Shown here piece after piece: positions 9,213 through 20,935 of a stretch of DNA of 64,000 nt. The stretch comes from Pachyseris speciosa (lineage: Eukaryota > Cnidaria > Anthozoa > Scleractinia > Pachyseridae), in the NCBI GenBank assembly GCA_016490735.1, contig JAEMWC010000624.1:250001-314000 (forward strand). Direction: 5' to 3'. Below the pieces are notes generated by a model, which saw nothing but the letters and a program-made list of their open reading frames with translations, searched no databases and was not told the DNA's origin. Position 1 is the first letter of the stretch; each line of letters opens with the position of its first letter. The position numbers and the translations under genes were made by a program.

Positions 9213-12115
9213 GCTTCTAAGTTTGCCAGTAGTTCGTAGTCATGCCCAACTCAAAGATGAATCCGGCAGCTGTTTCGAATATCAAACTACAATGGTGGCT
9301 GGATGAAGACTCAAGGAGTCTCTTTGACAATTCTAAATGCAACTATTCGACAGTTTGACCACTGATTTCCTGATCGATTTCGCGATCGATCCCTCGCATC
9401 ACGCAGTCTCGACCCAAATCTTCTCCACGTTTTAAGACTTCTGCGATATGCTAATTAATGCACATCTCCTAACATTTGAAAAGCGTCATTAAACTCAGTA
9501 ACAGCGACATTTTTCAGTGGCAATTAACTTTCAAATAGAAGTACGCTATCCAGGTTAACGTCAAACACAAAACCATAGAGGAAAATGGATTTTGTAATAA
9601 TTCAACTAATTATAATCTAGAACAGGCTGCTTATTTTGTTGATGTAACTTCCTTAAACACAGTTCGATACTGGTATAAAAAATAAACACAAGGTTAAATA
9701 GTTCTATTGTTGGTTAAAAATTACAGGATGATCATGGGATTCGGAAACTTTTTTTCCGTAAGAGAATTCTTTTCACACGCCATCAAGTCACGTTTTAGTT
9801 TAATTACAAATATCGATAGGAATGAGAAGCAACATGTTTTTCCTTCTTCAGTCAGTATTTGCAGTTCTATATTAAAAAAAGAAGTCGTTTAATTGGCGTA
9901 ACATTTGGCCGCGAAATGAGGATATTCGCTCAGTCTTGCATCAACTCAAACCAACTAAAAATCGACGAGGACCTTACACGGTGTTTTACATGTTCTGAAA
10001 TATTTTAATTCTGCATTTTTTTGACGACTGAGCGTAAAGTTGACCTTCCCTAAGCGTGACTTAAATTCACAATTGGTCTTTGACAAATGAGTTGTAAGGT
10101 ATTAAATTTGACGCCCCGCTAACTACAAATTAATCCTGGTGCTTATGATATATTTAGGGGCGAAATAATAAACATTTCCAGACGAAAAGGTGAATTAGGA
10201 CATGACAGTGTAGTAAGTTATGTTGCCTAAACTAAAACTTGTGACAAATTGGCTGCTAGTGACGTAATCCATTAGCTTCTGTTTATTTCTCATGTCATTT
10301 CTTTTAAGCATCAGTGTCTTCTTCCTCCGTTCCCGTAATTTTGAACTCGACCTCTTTTAATGTTCAGAATCCTCCTTACAATGTTGAATATAATATTCTT
10401 TTAACTCCTATTTTTCACTTTTGAGTGTTTCTGTGAACGTGACTCAAACCAAAAAGTAGATTAGCAGGTATTTTAACAGGTGTAGTGCCCTTTATTTCCA
10501 TATATTGCGCTGTTTGACTCACGATTGATTCACAATGAGTTCTTCCGGATAACAAAACGTCTTATTTTAATACTCAACTAACAAAAGGTAAAACAATCCG
10601 GCAGTCACGAGTGCGAATAAAACATATAGTTTTACGTTTTTTTTTTTTTTTTTTTTTTTGCGCATAGGAAAAGAACAGAAATTTTATTTCCACCCGAATA
10701 AAGGAATATTGCGTGCTCTTTTATCTAAGCAATTCCCACTGCTATGTGTTTGAATAATTACTTTGCCAGTTAAGCCTGGTACATAAAATAATGTAATTTG
10801 TTTAATGGGCATGGGTCAAAATACCAAGATCTAGTTCTTACAAAAATGGTTTGGGTTATTGTACTTCCCACATCTCAATTTATTCTTGGGCCGGGCACCA
10901 ACTGCACCTCCTGTGTTCATAAGCAACTGTAGTTTTGTCACTTGCTATGTAAATATGTCTTTAAGTGTTTAGAGTAAAAAAGCATTGTTGTTGTTGTTGG
11001 TGGTGGTGGTGGACCCTGGTGCATGCTTTTGATCTTACTTTCGATTCTCAGTTGGGTAGTTATTCCCGGGCCAAATTATCTGGCAGTTTGATCACTGTTG
11101 TTATAACGGATCACCGAATGTAAATTCACAGTGCTGTTTGAATGACCTTTAACGTTCACGGTAGTTCTTCACTTGCCCAAACCATTTATGGCGTACTTGA
11201 AGCTGACATGCCTTCCGTATCGGTTGGGCATGTTGGTCACGATTTTATAATTATCGACCATCTTGCAGCGTCAGTTCTATACGACAGCTCTCTGTTCAGG
11301 CGTGAACTTTGTTCTTTCTATCTCTGGCACCATGTTCTGTATGGCATGTGCTTCCACTTGGTGTTGGTCGACTAAACAACAACAGATACCAGCTGACAGC
11401 GAGTTCGACAATAGTAACAGGGAAGGAGATTATAATAAGTTTGAACTTTGGAAAGAAACCATTATTTCCAGAATCAAGGCGTAAATGCTAGTTCTAATAT
11501 AAGTCACTTTGAATAGCGATTGCTATGATAACGGACAGTGTGCTTGCTTGCTATTGAATTTTCATATAACAAAATGTTTGTACCTTACGCCTGACCGCGA
11601 TCGATTTATGACCAGTTCACATGACAAATTAACTGCTCCTCTAAACTTAGCTTTTCAGTTGCTTTAATAGCCAGAGTTAAAGCTTTTTGGTGAATCCTGA
11701 GTTCTCTCATTTTCGGAATCATACTTTACTTTTCCATTCGTCTCGAACGAAACATAAGGGCATTGTGATATACAGAACCGAGATGAATTAATCTTTCTTG
11801 CTGTTGCAAAATAAGTACGTTTCAGTTGATGAAGCATTCTATTTGGCTTATAAGCTATTCATGTGTTCTGCCAAGGATAACAGTGAAACAGAAAATTACA
11901 TTACAGCAAACAACATCCTAACCATTATTGTTGTTGCTTGATGATCATGATTACATCAGCTGGACGGTTTTGTCTGGTCTCAGCTTTGCATTCCTCCAGT
12001 TATTCAATGGTGCATAAATTGTTCTCTTCTGGGGCGATTCCTGACAATTGCATGGTGCATCCTTACTGCACCTAATTTATGGCGTCATTTGGCGCGCGCT
12101 TGTGCAGGCACACAT

Positions 12116-12200
12116 TTAGTCTCCCTCGCAGCCGTTTTTATAGGCTGTCACGCGAAGTTCCCACCAAGACAGCCAAAAACAGCGGCTGCGAGGGAGACTA
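12116..12200. mobile_element. 85-bp MITE with 8-bp target-site duplication
   Basis: Ends TTAGTCTCCCTCGCAGCCG and, inverted, CGGCTGCGAGGGAGACTA, flanked by the direct repeat GCACACAT at 12108-12115 and 12201-12208. The paralogous segment B near 20000 lacks the insert and has a single GCGCACAT. Tiny size, TIRs and an 8-bp TSD suit a hAT-type non-autonomous element; the superfamily is inference. Confidence 0.85.
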
Positions 12201-12699
12201 GCACACATGGAAAACATGGCTGATTTGCCTCGACATTGAGCTCTGTCAGTTGGAAAATGGATAAATCTCACTGACCACCTTGGGCATCCGATATGTTTCT
12301 ACTCATTTTAATCAACTAATCATAGCCTTTGCGTGAAAAAAGACTGATAATAATAATTTGTTTATTTGTGTCCGACACAATATGTTGACTGTAGTATAAC
12401 GAGAGTTGTCATGAGGCTGAACTCACATATAGTAACTGAATAATGCCAGAATGGGGCATTTTAATGCCTTACTGCTCCTAGAAAAGTCTCCCTGTTTTGT
12501 TTTAAAATTGACGTTCTCATATAATAAGTATTCAGTGGACAAAGTTTGAACAAAAATATATTGTCATTTTAATTTCCAAGGAATTACCTAAAGTCTACAG
12601 GTCTCTTACAAGCATTGTTTTATATGATCATTTATCTTTGAAAATATGTTTGCTTGTGTACAAAGCAGGACAAATGCCATGACATGTTAGGATCTTATT

Positions 12700-12828
12700 T
12701 CGGTGACGGTGACAGTGACGGTAAATAGTGACAGTGGCAGTGGCAGTGGCAGTGGCAGTGGCAGTGGCAGTGGCAGTGGCAGTGACAGTGACAATAGCAA
12801 TAGCAATAGCAATAGCAATAGAAATAGA
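12700..12828. repeat. Hexanucleotide array (GTGGCA / TAGCAA)
   Basis: About eight GTGGCA units followed by TAGCAA units, ending at the conserved GAGGTCAATAGCAAA. It occupies the same place relative to that landmark as the large 2526-3375 array; other copies (37190, 41812) have only one or two GGCAGT units. On the minus strand it would read as Cys-His/Tyr-Cys dipeptides, but the frame relative to exon 1 is not consistent among copies. Confidence 0.9.
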
Positions 12829-13220
12829 AGTTGAGGTCAATAGCAAATCTTAGGCGGTAAAAAGAAAAGAGAAAGAAAGAGTTACAATTATGTTCGCTAG
12901 TTAATCTGACTTTAGTCGTTAAATACTGCCGCTAGTAGTGCCACAAGTCAGCGGCAATCTCAAAGGCTTTATCTTTTATATGCGTGTAGTTAAATGTTTT
13001 ATTTTTAAGCGATAGGCTCCACAAAAGAAAAATAAAATAACAATTATCAATAGATATTCGCTCCTTTCTGGCTAAATAAGGTCAATGGGCTTAAGACAGA
13101 AACGAGCGAAACCGGTAACACGATTTCACGAGAAACCTCAGGAAACAAAAGAGAAAATATATCTCATATCTCATCCGGAAGTAAAGTACAGAGATGATGG
13201 GAAAGTACATTGTCACTCAC

Positions 13221-13290
13221 CAACAGTGAATATCGCAAATAACAGCAGGAAGTTGATCCTCGGCAACCGATTCTGGTAGATAAACTTCAT
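13221..13290 (-). CDS. Signal-peptide-like first coding exon, copy B
   Basis: ATG at 13290-13288; begins MKFIYQNRLP and ends with the hydrophobic FLLLFAIFTV, then a phase-1 GTGAGT donor at 13220-13215. Same 70-nt length as copies A, C and D, with many substitutions but no stop or indel, which points to selection or recent function. Downstream DNA to the next paralogous segment is only ~0.6 kb, so a full gene may not be present. Confidence 0.58.
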
Positions 13291-13685
13291 GCTTATAAGT
13301 TGTCACAAGTTCGCTGCCACAAGTTCGTTGCGATGCCTAACTGAAAGTTGAATGTAGCAGCTGTTTAGAACCCTCAAACCACAAAGGTGGCTTGATGGAG
13401 CCTCGCGAAGTCCCTTTGACAATTTTAAATGCAATCGACAGTTAGATCACTGTTTACCGTCTTTTTCAAAGGCTTCGATGCTTTCCTTGTTTGGCAGGTG
13501 CATTAAAGCACATCTAGTGACATTTGAAAGACATTATTGAACTGAATTATAGTGACAGTTTGCTGTTGCAATTAACTTACAGGTTGACACAACTTACCCA
13601 GGCTAACGCCAAACGAAAAACAACAAGACAATTTGTTTTAATTATTCAAGGAATTATAATTTATACTAGGCTGGGTATGTTGTGC

Positions 13686-13702
13686 TGGAGCAGGGTTGGC
13701 GC

Positions 13703-13734
<32 letters not shown>

Positions 13735-13992
13735 TCCCGGGTTCGATTCCCGGACTCCGTGTCATATGTGGGCTGAGTTTGTTGGTTCTCTACTCTGCTC
13801 CGAGAGGTTTTTCTCCGGGTATTCCGGTATATCCCCTCTCCTCAAAACCAACATTTGATTTAATTTGATTTGATTTGAGATTTGTAATTAGTAGGCGAAG
13901 AGCCACCTTGTGGAAGTACTACTGATAAATCGTTTATTATTATTATTATTGTTATTATTATTATTATTATTATTATTGTTATTATTATTATA
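13686..13992 (+). mobile_element. tRNA-derived SINE with conserved central domain
   Basis: Box A-like TGGCGCAGTGGTG (13698-13710) and box B GGTTCGATTCC (13740-13750) are correctly spaced for an internal Pol III promoter. A GC-rich body follows (CTCCGAGAGGTTTTTCTCC, then CCCCTCTCCTCAAAACCAAC) and a (TTA)n tail. The body resembles a widely conserved metazoan SINE domain (Nin-DC-like, from memory, not verified). It is absent at the matching place in segments A and C. Confidence 0.75.
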
Positions 13993-14462
13993 TAAAGAAA
14001 ATAATATATAATAGAGTTTTTAGAACAGAAAGAAATACCACATTTGAACTTTAGTTGAACTGGTTGGTTTAAGCTTGGAAGCTGTTAAGAAAGTGTTCAA
14101 AGCCAGCTATACGTAGTTAAGACAGTTCGAATTGGATCCTAGTATATTTAAAGATTGGTTGAAAATTCCAAAATATCATATTGTGGAACTACTAAACTCT
14201 TTTCCATAAGAACGTGACATGGAAAACAATAATTCTCTTCACACAAATTGCTTCACCGTTTGAGTTTCACTACAGACAGTGACTGGAATTTCATGCGAAA
14301 TGTCTCTCTGTAATTTTCCGAAAGGTTATATTTGTATTTCGTTATTTAAAAAAGAACTCTCTGCTTAAAATTTGGTCTCGAAGGCGGATATTCAGTTAAT
14401 GCAATCTCAGATCAGCTTAACACCAACTAGAAGCTTACACAGTGTTTTCACGCTTTCTGTTA

Positions 14463-14499
14463 TCATCATCATTATCATCACTAGCACCATCATTACCGC

Positions 14500-14544
<45 letters not shown>
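14463..14544. repeat. (CAT)n microsatellite
   Basis: ATC/CAT trinucleotide run, purest at 14500-14540. Produces a spurious Ile-rich ORF. Confidence 0.95.
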
Positions 14545-15163
14545 TATTGAAATTCAAATGAATTTGGGAAGTCAGACTTACCAAAGCGTGACCAAAGTTC
14601 GCAAGTGCTTTTGAAGAAGCTGATGGCTTTTGAAGAATTAAATTTGCGCCCCACTACCTACAAATTAATTCTGATGCGCTTATGGGTCAAGTAATAAAAA
14701 TAGCTACACGAAAAGGTGAATTGGGGCGTAACAGTGTCGTTAGTCACTTCGTGAATACTTTTAATTATGTGACAAATTAGTTTTCACTGACGTAAGCCAT
14801 CAGCCTCTTCTTTGTTCTCAAGTCGCTTCATTTAAGCATCAGTTTCTTTCTCTTCTTTTGAAATAACCTTTTTTTAATGTTTAGAATCCTCATTGCAATT
14901 TTAAACATTTCGTTGTTTTAATTTAGATATTATTTTTGCGTGTTTCAGCGAAAGCGGCTAAAACAAAAATATACGAGCAGGTATTTTAACAGGTGAAGCC
15001 TCATTTAAGGCCATCATATATATTGCTTTTTAACTCACTGTTTGTTTGCGAATAAAAAAGTGGTCATTAGCTAAGTACAAAGCAAAACAGCTTTCTGTAA
15101 TAACCAACCAGCTTGACAAGATAAAACAAGCCAGTCTCGAGAGCGAATGATATATACACTTTT

Positions 15164-15246
15164 TCTTTCTTTCTTTCTTCTTTTCTTCTTTTTCTTTTTC
15201 TTTTTTGTTTTGTTTTTGTTTTTGTTTTTGTTTTTGTTTTTGTTTT
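15164..15246. repeat. Pyrimidine/T-rich tract
   Basis: TTTC units then TTTTTG units. Simple repeat; no gene. Confidence 0.9.
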
Positions 15247-15849
15247 TTGGAACTTACAGACCTTGAGCTTTATTTTAACCGTACTTAAGACATAATGCGT
15301 GCTGTCATCTTAGCAATTTTCAGTAAATATTCAATTTTATTTACTAGTTGAGCTTTCAACTTCTATGAATGTCCTTAAGATACCAAGCTATGGTGTGGTC
15401 CTTTGCTAGGTAATCATGTAAAATTGTAGTACTTTCCTCGTTGTAAAAGGCCTAAAAGAAACATGGTAAAAGATTCGGTTTATTCAAGATATGAATAAAA
15501 CGTGGTGCTCAGTACGCCACCAGAGCGGGCATTAGTCTCTCAAATCATCTTGCATCCACCATCTTGCAGCGTTAAGTCTATCCGACGGCTATCTTTTAAG
15601 GCGTGACCTTTGTTCTTTCTCTCTGGCACCATGTTCTGTATGCCATGTGCTTCCACTTGGAGTTGGTCGACTAAACAACAACAGACAGCAGCTGACCGAG
15701 AGTTCGATAATGGCAACAAGGAAGGAGATTATATCATAATTTCGAGCTTTGAAATAAAACCATTATTTCCAAGTCAGTTTGTTGTTTAAATGTTCTATTT
15801 TTAACACATGAATTTTTATTCTTAACTTTTTTATTTTAATTTTAATCTT

Positions 15850-15954
15850 ACATTGTAAAGCGCTTTAGAATATTTCATAATCTTAGCACAATATAAATCT
15901 AATTTATTATTATTATTATTATTATTATTAGTAGTAGTAGTAGTAGTAGTAGTA
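15850..15954 (+). repeat. Retroelement-like 3' tail with (TTA)n(GTA)n
   Basis: ATTGTAAAGCGCTTTAGAAT ... ACAATATAAATCT and then TTA and GTA repeats. Same type of end as 5085-5175 but not the same tail unit. No coding portion is attached; inserted in segment B. Confidence 0.5.
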
Positions 15955-16413
15955 TAGCAATTGCTGTGCTAACGGACAGTGAGTGTGCTTTCAAGTTTCG
16001 ATATAACAAAATGTTTGAGCCTCACACCCGACCGCGATAGGTTTATGACCAGCTCACATGAGAAATTAACTGCACCCTTAAATTAAACCTAGTGGAGCTT
16101 ACTGGTGAATCCCGAATTCTCTCCTTTTTGGGAATCATATTTTACTTTTTACTTTTCCATTCGTTTCGAACGAAGCAGAAACGCATTTTGATATAGATAT
16201 ACATAGATAGATAGATAGATAGCTTTAATTCAAATCACATGGCAGCCCTCTAAGGCTGAATTGCATGAATTTACAAATATATTTGATACAAGATTTAAAA
16301 TATGAAAAAGTACAAAAAATATGAAAAAGTACAGTACAATATTGTACTTTAGAATTCTACTTTATAAAGTTATACTTTAAATGAGATTATACTTTATACA
16401 AAAACAAAAACTA

Positions 16414-16961
16414 CTAATGCTTGCACATAGATGGCAGAAATGTGCTAGAAAAACGCTTGGTCCGCATGACTGAATTTGCAAAGTGGCGTTGTCTCCTGAG
16501 GTTATAATGACAATAGTTCTTGGGAGGGAGAAAACGATGCAACTTATGATATGGATTAGATACAATGGAATCAAACAATTTTTTACATTGATCTATGCGC
16601 CTGTCCTCTAAAGGTGCCATATTGAACATTGACATGCTGTCATTGTAGGAAAGGCTTGGCGAAATGATTGATAGTGCACGTTTTTGAATGCGTTCAATAT
16701 CTTTACTTAAATAGTCAGGCAATGCGTTATGATACAGGGGGGGGGGGGCACAATATTCTAGGACAGGCCTTATACAAGTGAGATAGAACAAATAATATCG
16801 TGTGCTGGAACATTTGTACGCTTAAGTAATATAAGAAAGTAAATTCTCTTGTTGGCCTTTTGGATTATATCCAAGACGTGACAATTCCATTGGAGTGTGT
16901 TGGTTATAATAACTCCTAGCAATTTAACACTATCTACGCGTTCGAGTTCTTGAGAGTTCAC
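16414..16961 (-). pseudogene. LINE1 ORF2 C-terminal part
   Basis: 16961-16770 has RVDSVKLLGVIITNTLQWN; 16791-16414 has YLTCIRPVLEYCAP, IERIQKRALSI and LRRQRHFANSV. These are the thumb and C-terminal blocks of CR1/L2-like RTs, in shifted frames. A G-run (16738-16748) sits inside and may have caused one frameshift. Confidence 0.8.
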
Positions 16962-17137
16962 AGTAACTGCTTCAAAATGATGTTTACCTTCTTAAAGTCT
17001 ATAACGAGTTCCTTGTACTTATCCGCATTCAGCTGGAGCTTGTTGGTTGTAGCCCACTGCTCAAAAGCGTTAGCAGCTACCTGCATCCCACTTTGACCTC
17101 CACTTGGAACAACCTCAGCGAGCGTAGTGTCATCCAC

Positions 17138-17881
17138 CTATTTCCATACGTTATACCCAGAAGAGTGGAGATCGTTGATCATCAAAATGAAAAGCCAAGG
17201 GCCAAGTTTTGTGCCCTGGGGCACGCCTGATGGAACGGTTCCCCATTCGGAGAAGCAATCGCTAGTTAACTTCACTCGCTGGCGCCTATCCATTAGGAAG
17301 TCGCAAACCCAACGGGCAATTCCGCGAGGAATGCGCAAACCCAGAATTTTGGCAGCTATAATACCATGATCCACCAGGTCGAAAGCCTTTCTGTAATCCA
17401 AGCACACCACCCGCACCGCTGAGCTAGTACCATCCGTTGCTTGCGCCCACGCATGTATCATTGAAATGAGGGCACGTAGGGTTGAGGAATTTGGGATAGC
17501 TCCAAATTTGTTAGGATCAATCGACTCCAAGACTGCAGGACCAATGTATTTACTAACCACAAAGTCCTCTGCTAACTTGGACAGAGCCGGTGTTAGGGAG
17601 ATAGGTCGAATATGCTTGGCGATGGTAGTCACTGGCTTAACTTTCATCAGAGGTGTGACATCGGCATCCTTCCAGGACCTTGGAAGTTCCTGCTCAGCGA
17701 ATGATGCATTCAGAATGTCGCAGACCGGAGAAGTTAAGAAGTCAGCATAGTCTCGAAGAAGCCAGTTGTTAATACCATCTGGTCCCCCGGCCTTCCTCGG
17801 ATTCAGCTCCAAAAGAGCATTACATACCTCCGAGGGGGTAACTATTAGTAGCTCAGAGTCGTCCGCAAGTGGGGGAGGCAC
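17138..17881 (-). pseudogene. LINE1 reverse transcriptase, stop at catalytic motif
   Basis: Frame with NPRKAGGPDGINNWLL, the HIRPISLTPALSK block, VVCLDYRKAFDLVDH (motif A) and SGVPQGTKLGPWLF (motif B). It terminates at TAG exactly where motif C begins: the codons read W-K-stop-V-D-D-T-T, so the Tyr of YVDD is a nonsense codon. Reading continues in the same frame after the stop with DDTTLAEVVPSGG, so this is a point mutation. Confidence 0.88.
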
Positions 17882-18330
17882 GAAATCGGCGTATAGTCCT
17901 GCATTGGTTCCAGAAGAGCCGAGTTGATCATGTTTGCAATGTCCTGATTAGAATGCGCCGCGATCCCGTCAAGGTGTAAATGCGAAAGTATGTCTTCCTC
18001 ACCAGTAGCCGGAGTCATCCCAGCAATCATTTTAACTTCTCTCCACCACTGGCTAGGCTTGGTTGTCTTGAGGTTAGCAACTTTCGATGCGTAGAACTTT
18101 CCGCGACACACCTTTCGCTCACGATTTATGATCTTGCGAAGATGTCTATAACCCTCAGTATCGCCTTGCGCAAAGGCTTTTTGACGCGCCTTGATAAGCG
18201 CCTTAAATTCAGCTGTCACAGAGGGAGGGTCATTCACGTGCAGCTTGAAGGTCTTTAAGGGCATGATGATATCTAAGCCAATCTTGACGAGATCTTGAAA
18301 AAGCTGTAGCTTGCTTTCGCAGTCTTGCAC
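17845..18330 (-). pseudogene. LINE1 linker between endonuclease and RT
   Basis: 161-residue frame with LKTFKLHVNDPPSVTAEFKA, IKARQKAFAQG, INRERKVCRGKFY and QWWREVKMIAG. This is the usual basic linker before the RT palm in jockey/CR1-type ORF2 proteins. It is separated from the neighbouring pieces by frameshifts. Confidence 0.8.
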
Positions 18331-18335
18331 AGATT

Positions 18336-19295
18336 CTAAAAAAACCAGTCAATAGAGCCGAAATACCTGCCAAGATCGCATTTACGACTGGCGCGAGTAT
18401 CCCTGCGGGTGACGGAACGACGACTACAAGTGATGTGCCTGCTCCTTGGCATAGGCTCGAGTAATACCACCAGATGGTCAGAGAGACCAAAAGGAGGAGC
18501 AGTTTGCACAAGATCTTTGTTGTACACATGGGGCATATTGGTCAGAATAAGATCTAGTGTCTGATTACCCCTTGTTGGAACGCGCACAAGTTGCTTTAAT
18601 TTGAATTGGGTTTGAAGCCGACTGATGTTAAGCCGGTTGAAGTCCCCAGATAAAAGAATACCACAACCAGGATAACGCCCTTCGATAGTCGTAAGCGAAG
18701 AAATAAGATAGTCAATCATAGCAGCATCACTGGATCCGTTAGGATACAAAGTGTGGTAAACTGTACCTGAAACGATGCAAGGGAAGCCTCTCGGTAGTCG
18801 CGCCGGTCTAATATGAGCCCACAGCACCTCTAACTCAGGGTGGTATAAGTCAGTCAAGGCCTTGTACTTAATGGTGTTATTAATGTAAAGACCCACTCCG
18901 CCATGGACGCCGGACTTTCGGTTCTTTAGGCACAAATTATAGCCAGGAAGATGGAGATGATGTTCAGTGGCCGTGTCGTCGTAGATCCAGGTTTCAGTCA
19001 GCGATATGAAATCCGGCTTGTTATCATTGGCAAAACACCTAAGTTCGTCGATCTTAGGGCCAAGAGACATCATATTCGCTAGCGCAACAGAGGGACCAAA
19101 TTCCCTACTGTTTTGGCGCATGGCAACAGAAGCGTGAGGAACTTGAATGACATGGCGTGACAAAGGCGGCGGACGTGGCGGGTTTGGTATGCAAGTTCGT
19201 CTTCTTGGAAAAGCAGATTGAATATTTAATGAGCCAACATGGTTCCGAAACTTTAAAGCTCTCCCAGCTCGACAACCACGGAAAGGTCGTAACAT
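18336..19295 (-). pseudogene. LINE1 endonuclease (EEP-type) region
   Basis: 320-residue open frame with LTETWIYDD (catalytic Glu), GGVGLYINNTI, LSGDFNRLNIS, LDLILTN and FGLSDHLVV (terminal Asp-His). This is the exonuclease-endonuclease-phosphatase fold of CR1/L2/jockey-type LINEs, which nicks target DNA for primed reverse transcription. The key catalytic residues are present. The first ~75 residues look like a degraded N-terminus. Confidence 0.85.
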
Positions 19296-20544
19296 TCCGC
19301 AGTCTCGAAGTAAATTGAAGGAAGTTCCATCAATTGGGCTACGTTTGCATCTGGTCCCAAGCCGGCGAAGTTCACCAGGCGAGTAAATATAGGATTCACT
19401 ACGACGATGTGCATCGTTGCTCTCGTTTAGCGGGAAACTTGAAATGGATGGAAAAGGGTTTTGACAGCCAGACGGCGAACCAAAGGTCGACAGGTAGTTG
19501 GCAGCATGTCCAAGGCATAAGAAATAGATCTTTAAAGTTATGTGAATAAAAATGAGGACTATAACTTGAAGAAAACTTAGAAGATCAGAGAGCCTGACTA
19601 TACAGAACCGAGATGAATTAACCTTTCTCGCTGTTGGAAAATAAGTACGTTTCAGTTGAGGAAGGATTCCATTGGCTTGTCAAAATTTATTTTTAGATCC
19701 TTGTAAGCTATTCATGTGTTCATGTTCATGTTTTCTAAGAGTGAAATGGAAGGTGACATTACAGAAAACAACTTCCTTACCATTATTGTTGTTGTTTGAT
19801 GATCATCATTACATCGACTCACATTGATCAATTTCAAATTATTTGCACGGTTTTGCTTGGTTAAAAATCTTAGCTTTGTATATAATCCAGTTATTCTATG
19901 GTGCATAAATTATTCTTTTCAAAGATGATTCCTGACAATTGCATGGCGCATCCTTACTGCGCCTAGTTTATGGCGTCATTTGGTGCGCGCCTGTGCAGGC
20001 GCACATGAAAAACAAGGCTGATTTGCGTTGAACTCGAACTCTGTCAGTTGGAAAATGGCTATAGCTCACTAACCACCTTGGGCATTCTAAATGTTTTCCA
20101 GTCATTTTAATCAACTTATCATAGCCTTTGCGTGAGAAAAGACTGATTTGATTTATTTTGTTGAAAAATTAATAAATAAGTAAAAAAATTGATACACTGT
20201 TATTCCCAGTTTTTTTATTTTGGAAGGAATTTGGTCCAAATGTTTAATGAATGATCTAGTTTTCTATATAAATTAATACAGGGACTGTAGTTTAATGCAA
20301 GTTCTCGTGAGGCTAAACTCACATAGATTTTACAGTAACTTAGAAAGCGATCTTATAATAAGCATTAAGTAAACGCCAAAATGGGAGCATTTTAATGCCT
20401 CACTGTTCTTTAATGAAAATGGGTAGTCCCTCTTTTAATGCAAAATCGAGTTCTCGTGTGATAAGTATTCAGTGGACATTTTAACTTTCAGAGGAATTAC
20501 TTTATGTCTGCAGGTCTCTGCAAGCATTCTTTTATGTGATAATT

Positions 20545-20935
20545 TGCCAGAAAAATATGGATTTAGACCAAATTCCCGAACAACAGATAGTTTATTTATT
20601 CTACAGCAACTCCTTAGTAAGTATACAAAACACCACAAGAAACATTACGTTGACTTCATTGATTACGACAAAGCGTTTGAAAGCGCGTGGCAGTCTGGGT
20701 AATCTATAAACTCTACAAGTATGGAGTTAAAGGTAAATTCTTTAAAGTCATTAAACCCATGTCCTCGTCGATTAAAAGTTGCGTCAAAATTGATGAAAAC
20801 TCTATAACAGAAAAGTTCTCATGCAAGAAAGGAATAAGCCAAGAGGATGGCTTAAGTCCACTTCTATTTTCATTGTTTATGAATGATTTACCGCAGTACT
20901 TTAGGGAAGACCATTGTTCAAGAGTAAAGGCCCGG
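20545..20935 (+). pseudogene. LINE RT fragment
   Basis: Frame 1 has KYGFRPNSRTTDSLFIL and YVDFIDYDKAFESAW (motif A); after a frameshift near 20690 comes YKLYKYGVKGKFF and GISQEDGLSPLLFSLFMNDL (motif B, where G-x-RQGD is usual). Truncated at both ends, with no motif C. A different lineage from LINE1 and LINE2. It joins segment B at about 20545. Confidence 0.78.

Larger units (their letters stand above)
8900..12660 (-). repeat. Paralogous host segment A (signal-peptide exon plus upstream DNA)
   Basis: Shares a colinear series of landmarks with segment B and, in part, C and D: the exon at 9143-9212, CTCAAGGAGTCTCTTTGACAA (~9312), the CAAACACAAAACCATA block (~9567), the AGGAC/GAGGAGCTTACAC block (~9970), CTACAAATTAATCCTGGTGC (~10125), AGCAGGTATTTTAACAG (~10466), the CCATCTTGCAGCGT block (~11258) and GAACCGAGATGAATTA (~11776). 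In minus orientation most of this lies upstream of exon 1, so it probably holds the promoter. No conserved ORF survives in the upstream part. Confidence 0.8.
16196..19598 (-). mobile_element. CR1/L2-type LINE (LINE1), inactive
   Basis: Minus-strand element of ~3.4 kb with an apurinic-type endonuclease, a linker and a reverse transcriptase, ending in a (TATC)n tail at its 3' end (16200-16222). The insertion splits segment B: segment A reads GATATACAGAACCGAG uninterrupted, while here GATATA precedes and TATACAGAACC follows the element, giving a short TSD of about TATA. ORF1 is missing or truncated and ORF2 has several frameshifts and a stop in the catalytic motif. Confidence 0.88.
12830..20545 (-). 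repeat. Paralogous host segment B, interrupted by SINE and LINE
   Basis: Same landmark order as segment A: exon copy at 13221-13290, then AGTCCCTTTGACAATTTTAAA, CAACACCAACTAG (~14418), CTACAAATTAATTCTGATGC (~14658), AGCAGGTATTTTAACAG (~14974), the CATCTTGCAGCGTTAAG block (~15561), a CGACCGCGATAGG block (~16030) and GAACCGAGATGAATTA (~19605). The latter two are separated by the LINE at 16196-19598. The segment ends at CTGCAGGTCTCTGCAAGCATT (~20510). Confidence 0.8.

Noticed and set aside
11142..11491. Overlapping plus-strand ORFs in segment A that look Cys-rich
   Set aside because: The paralogous region in segment B (15560-15780) has stops and a 2-bp indel, so no frame is conserved.
14463..15954. 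CRISPR-like or satellite array from the clustered simple repeats
   Set aside because: These are trinucleotide microsatellites without spacers.
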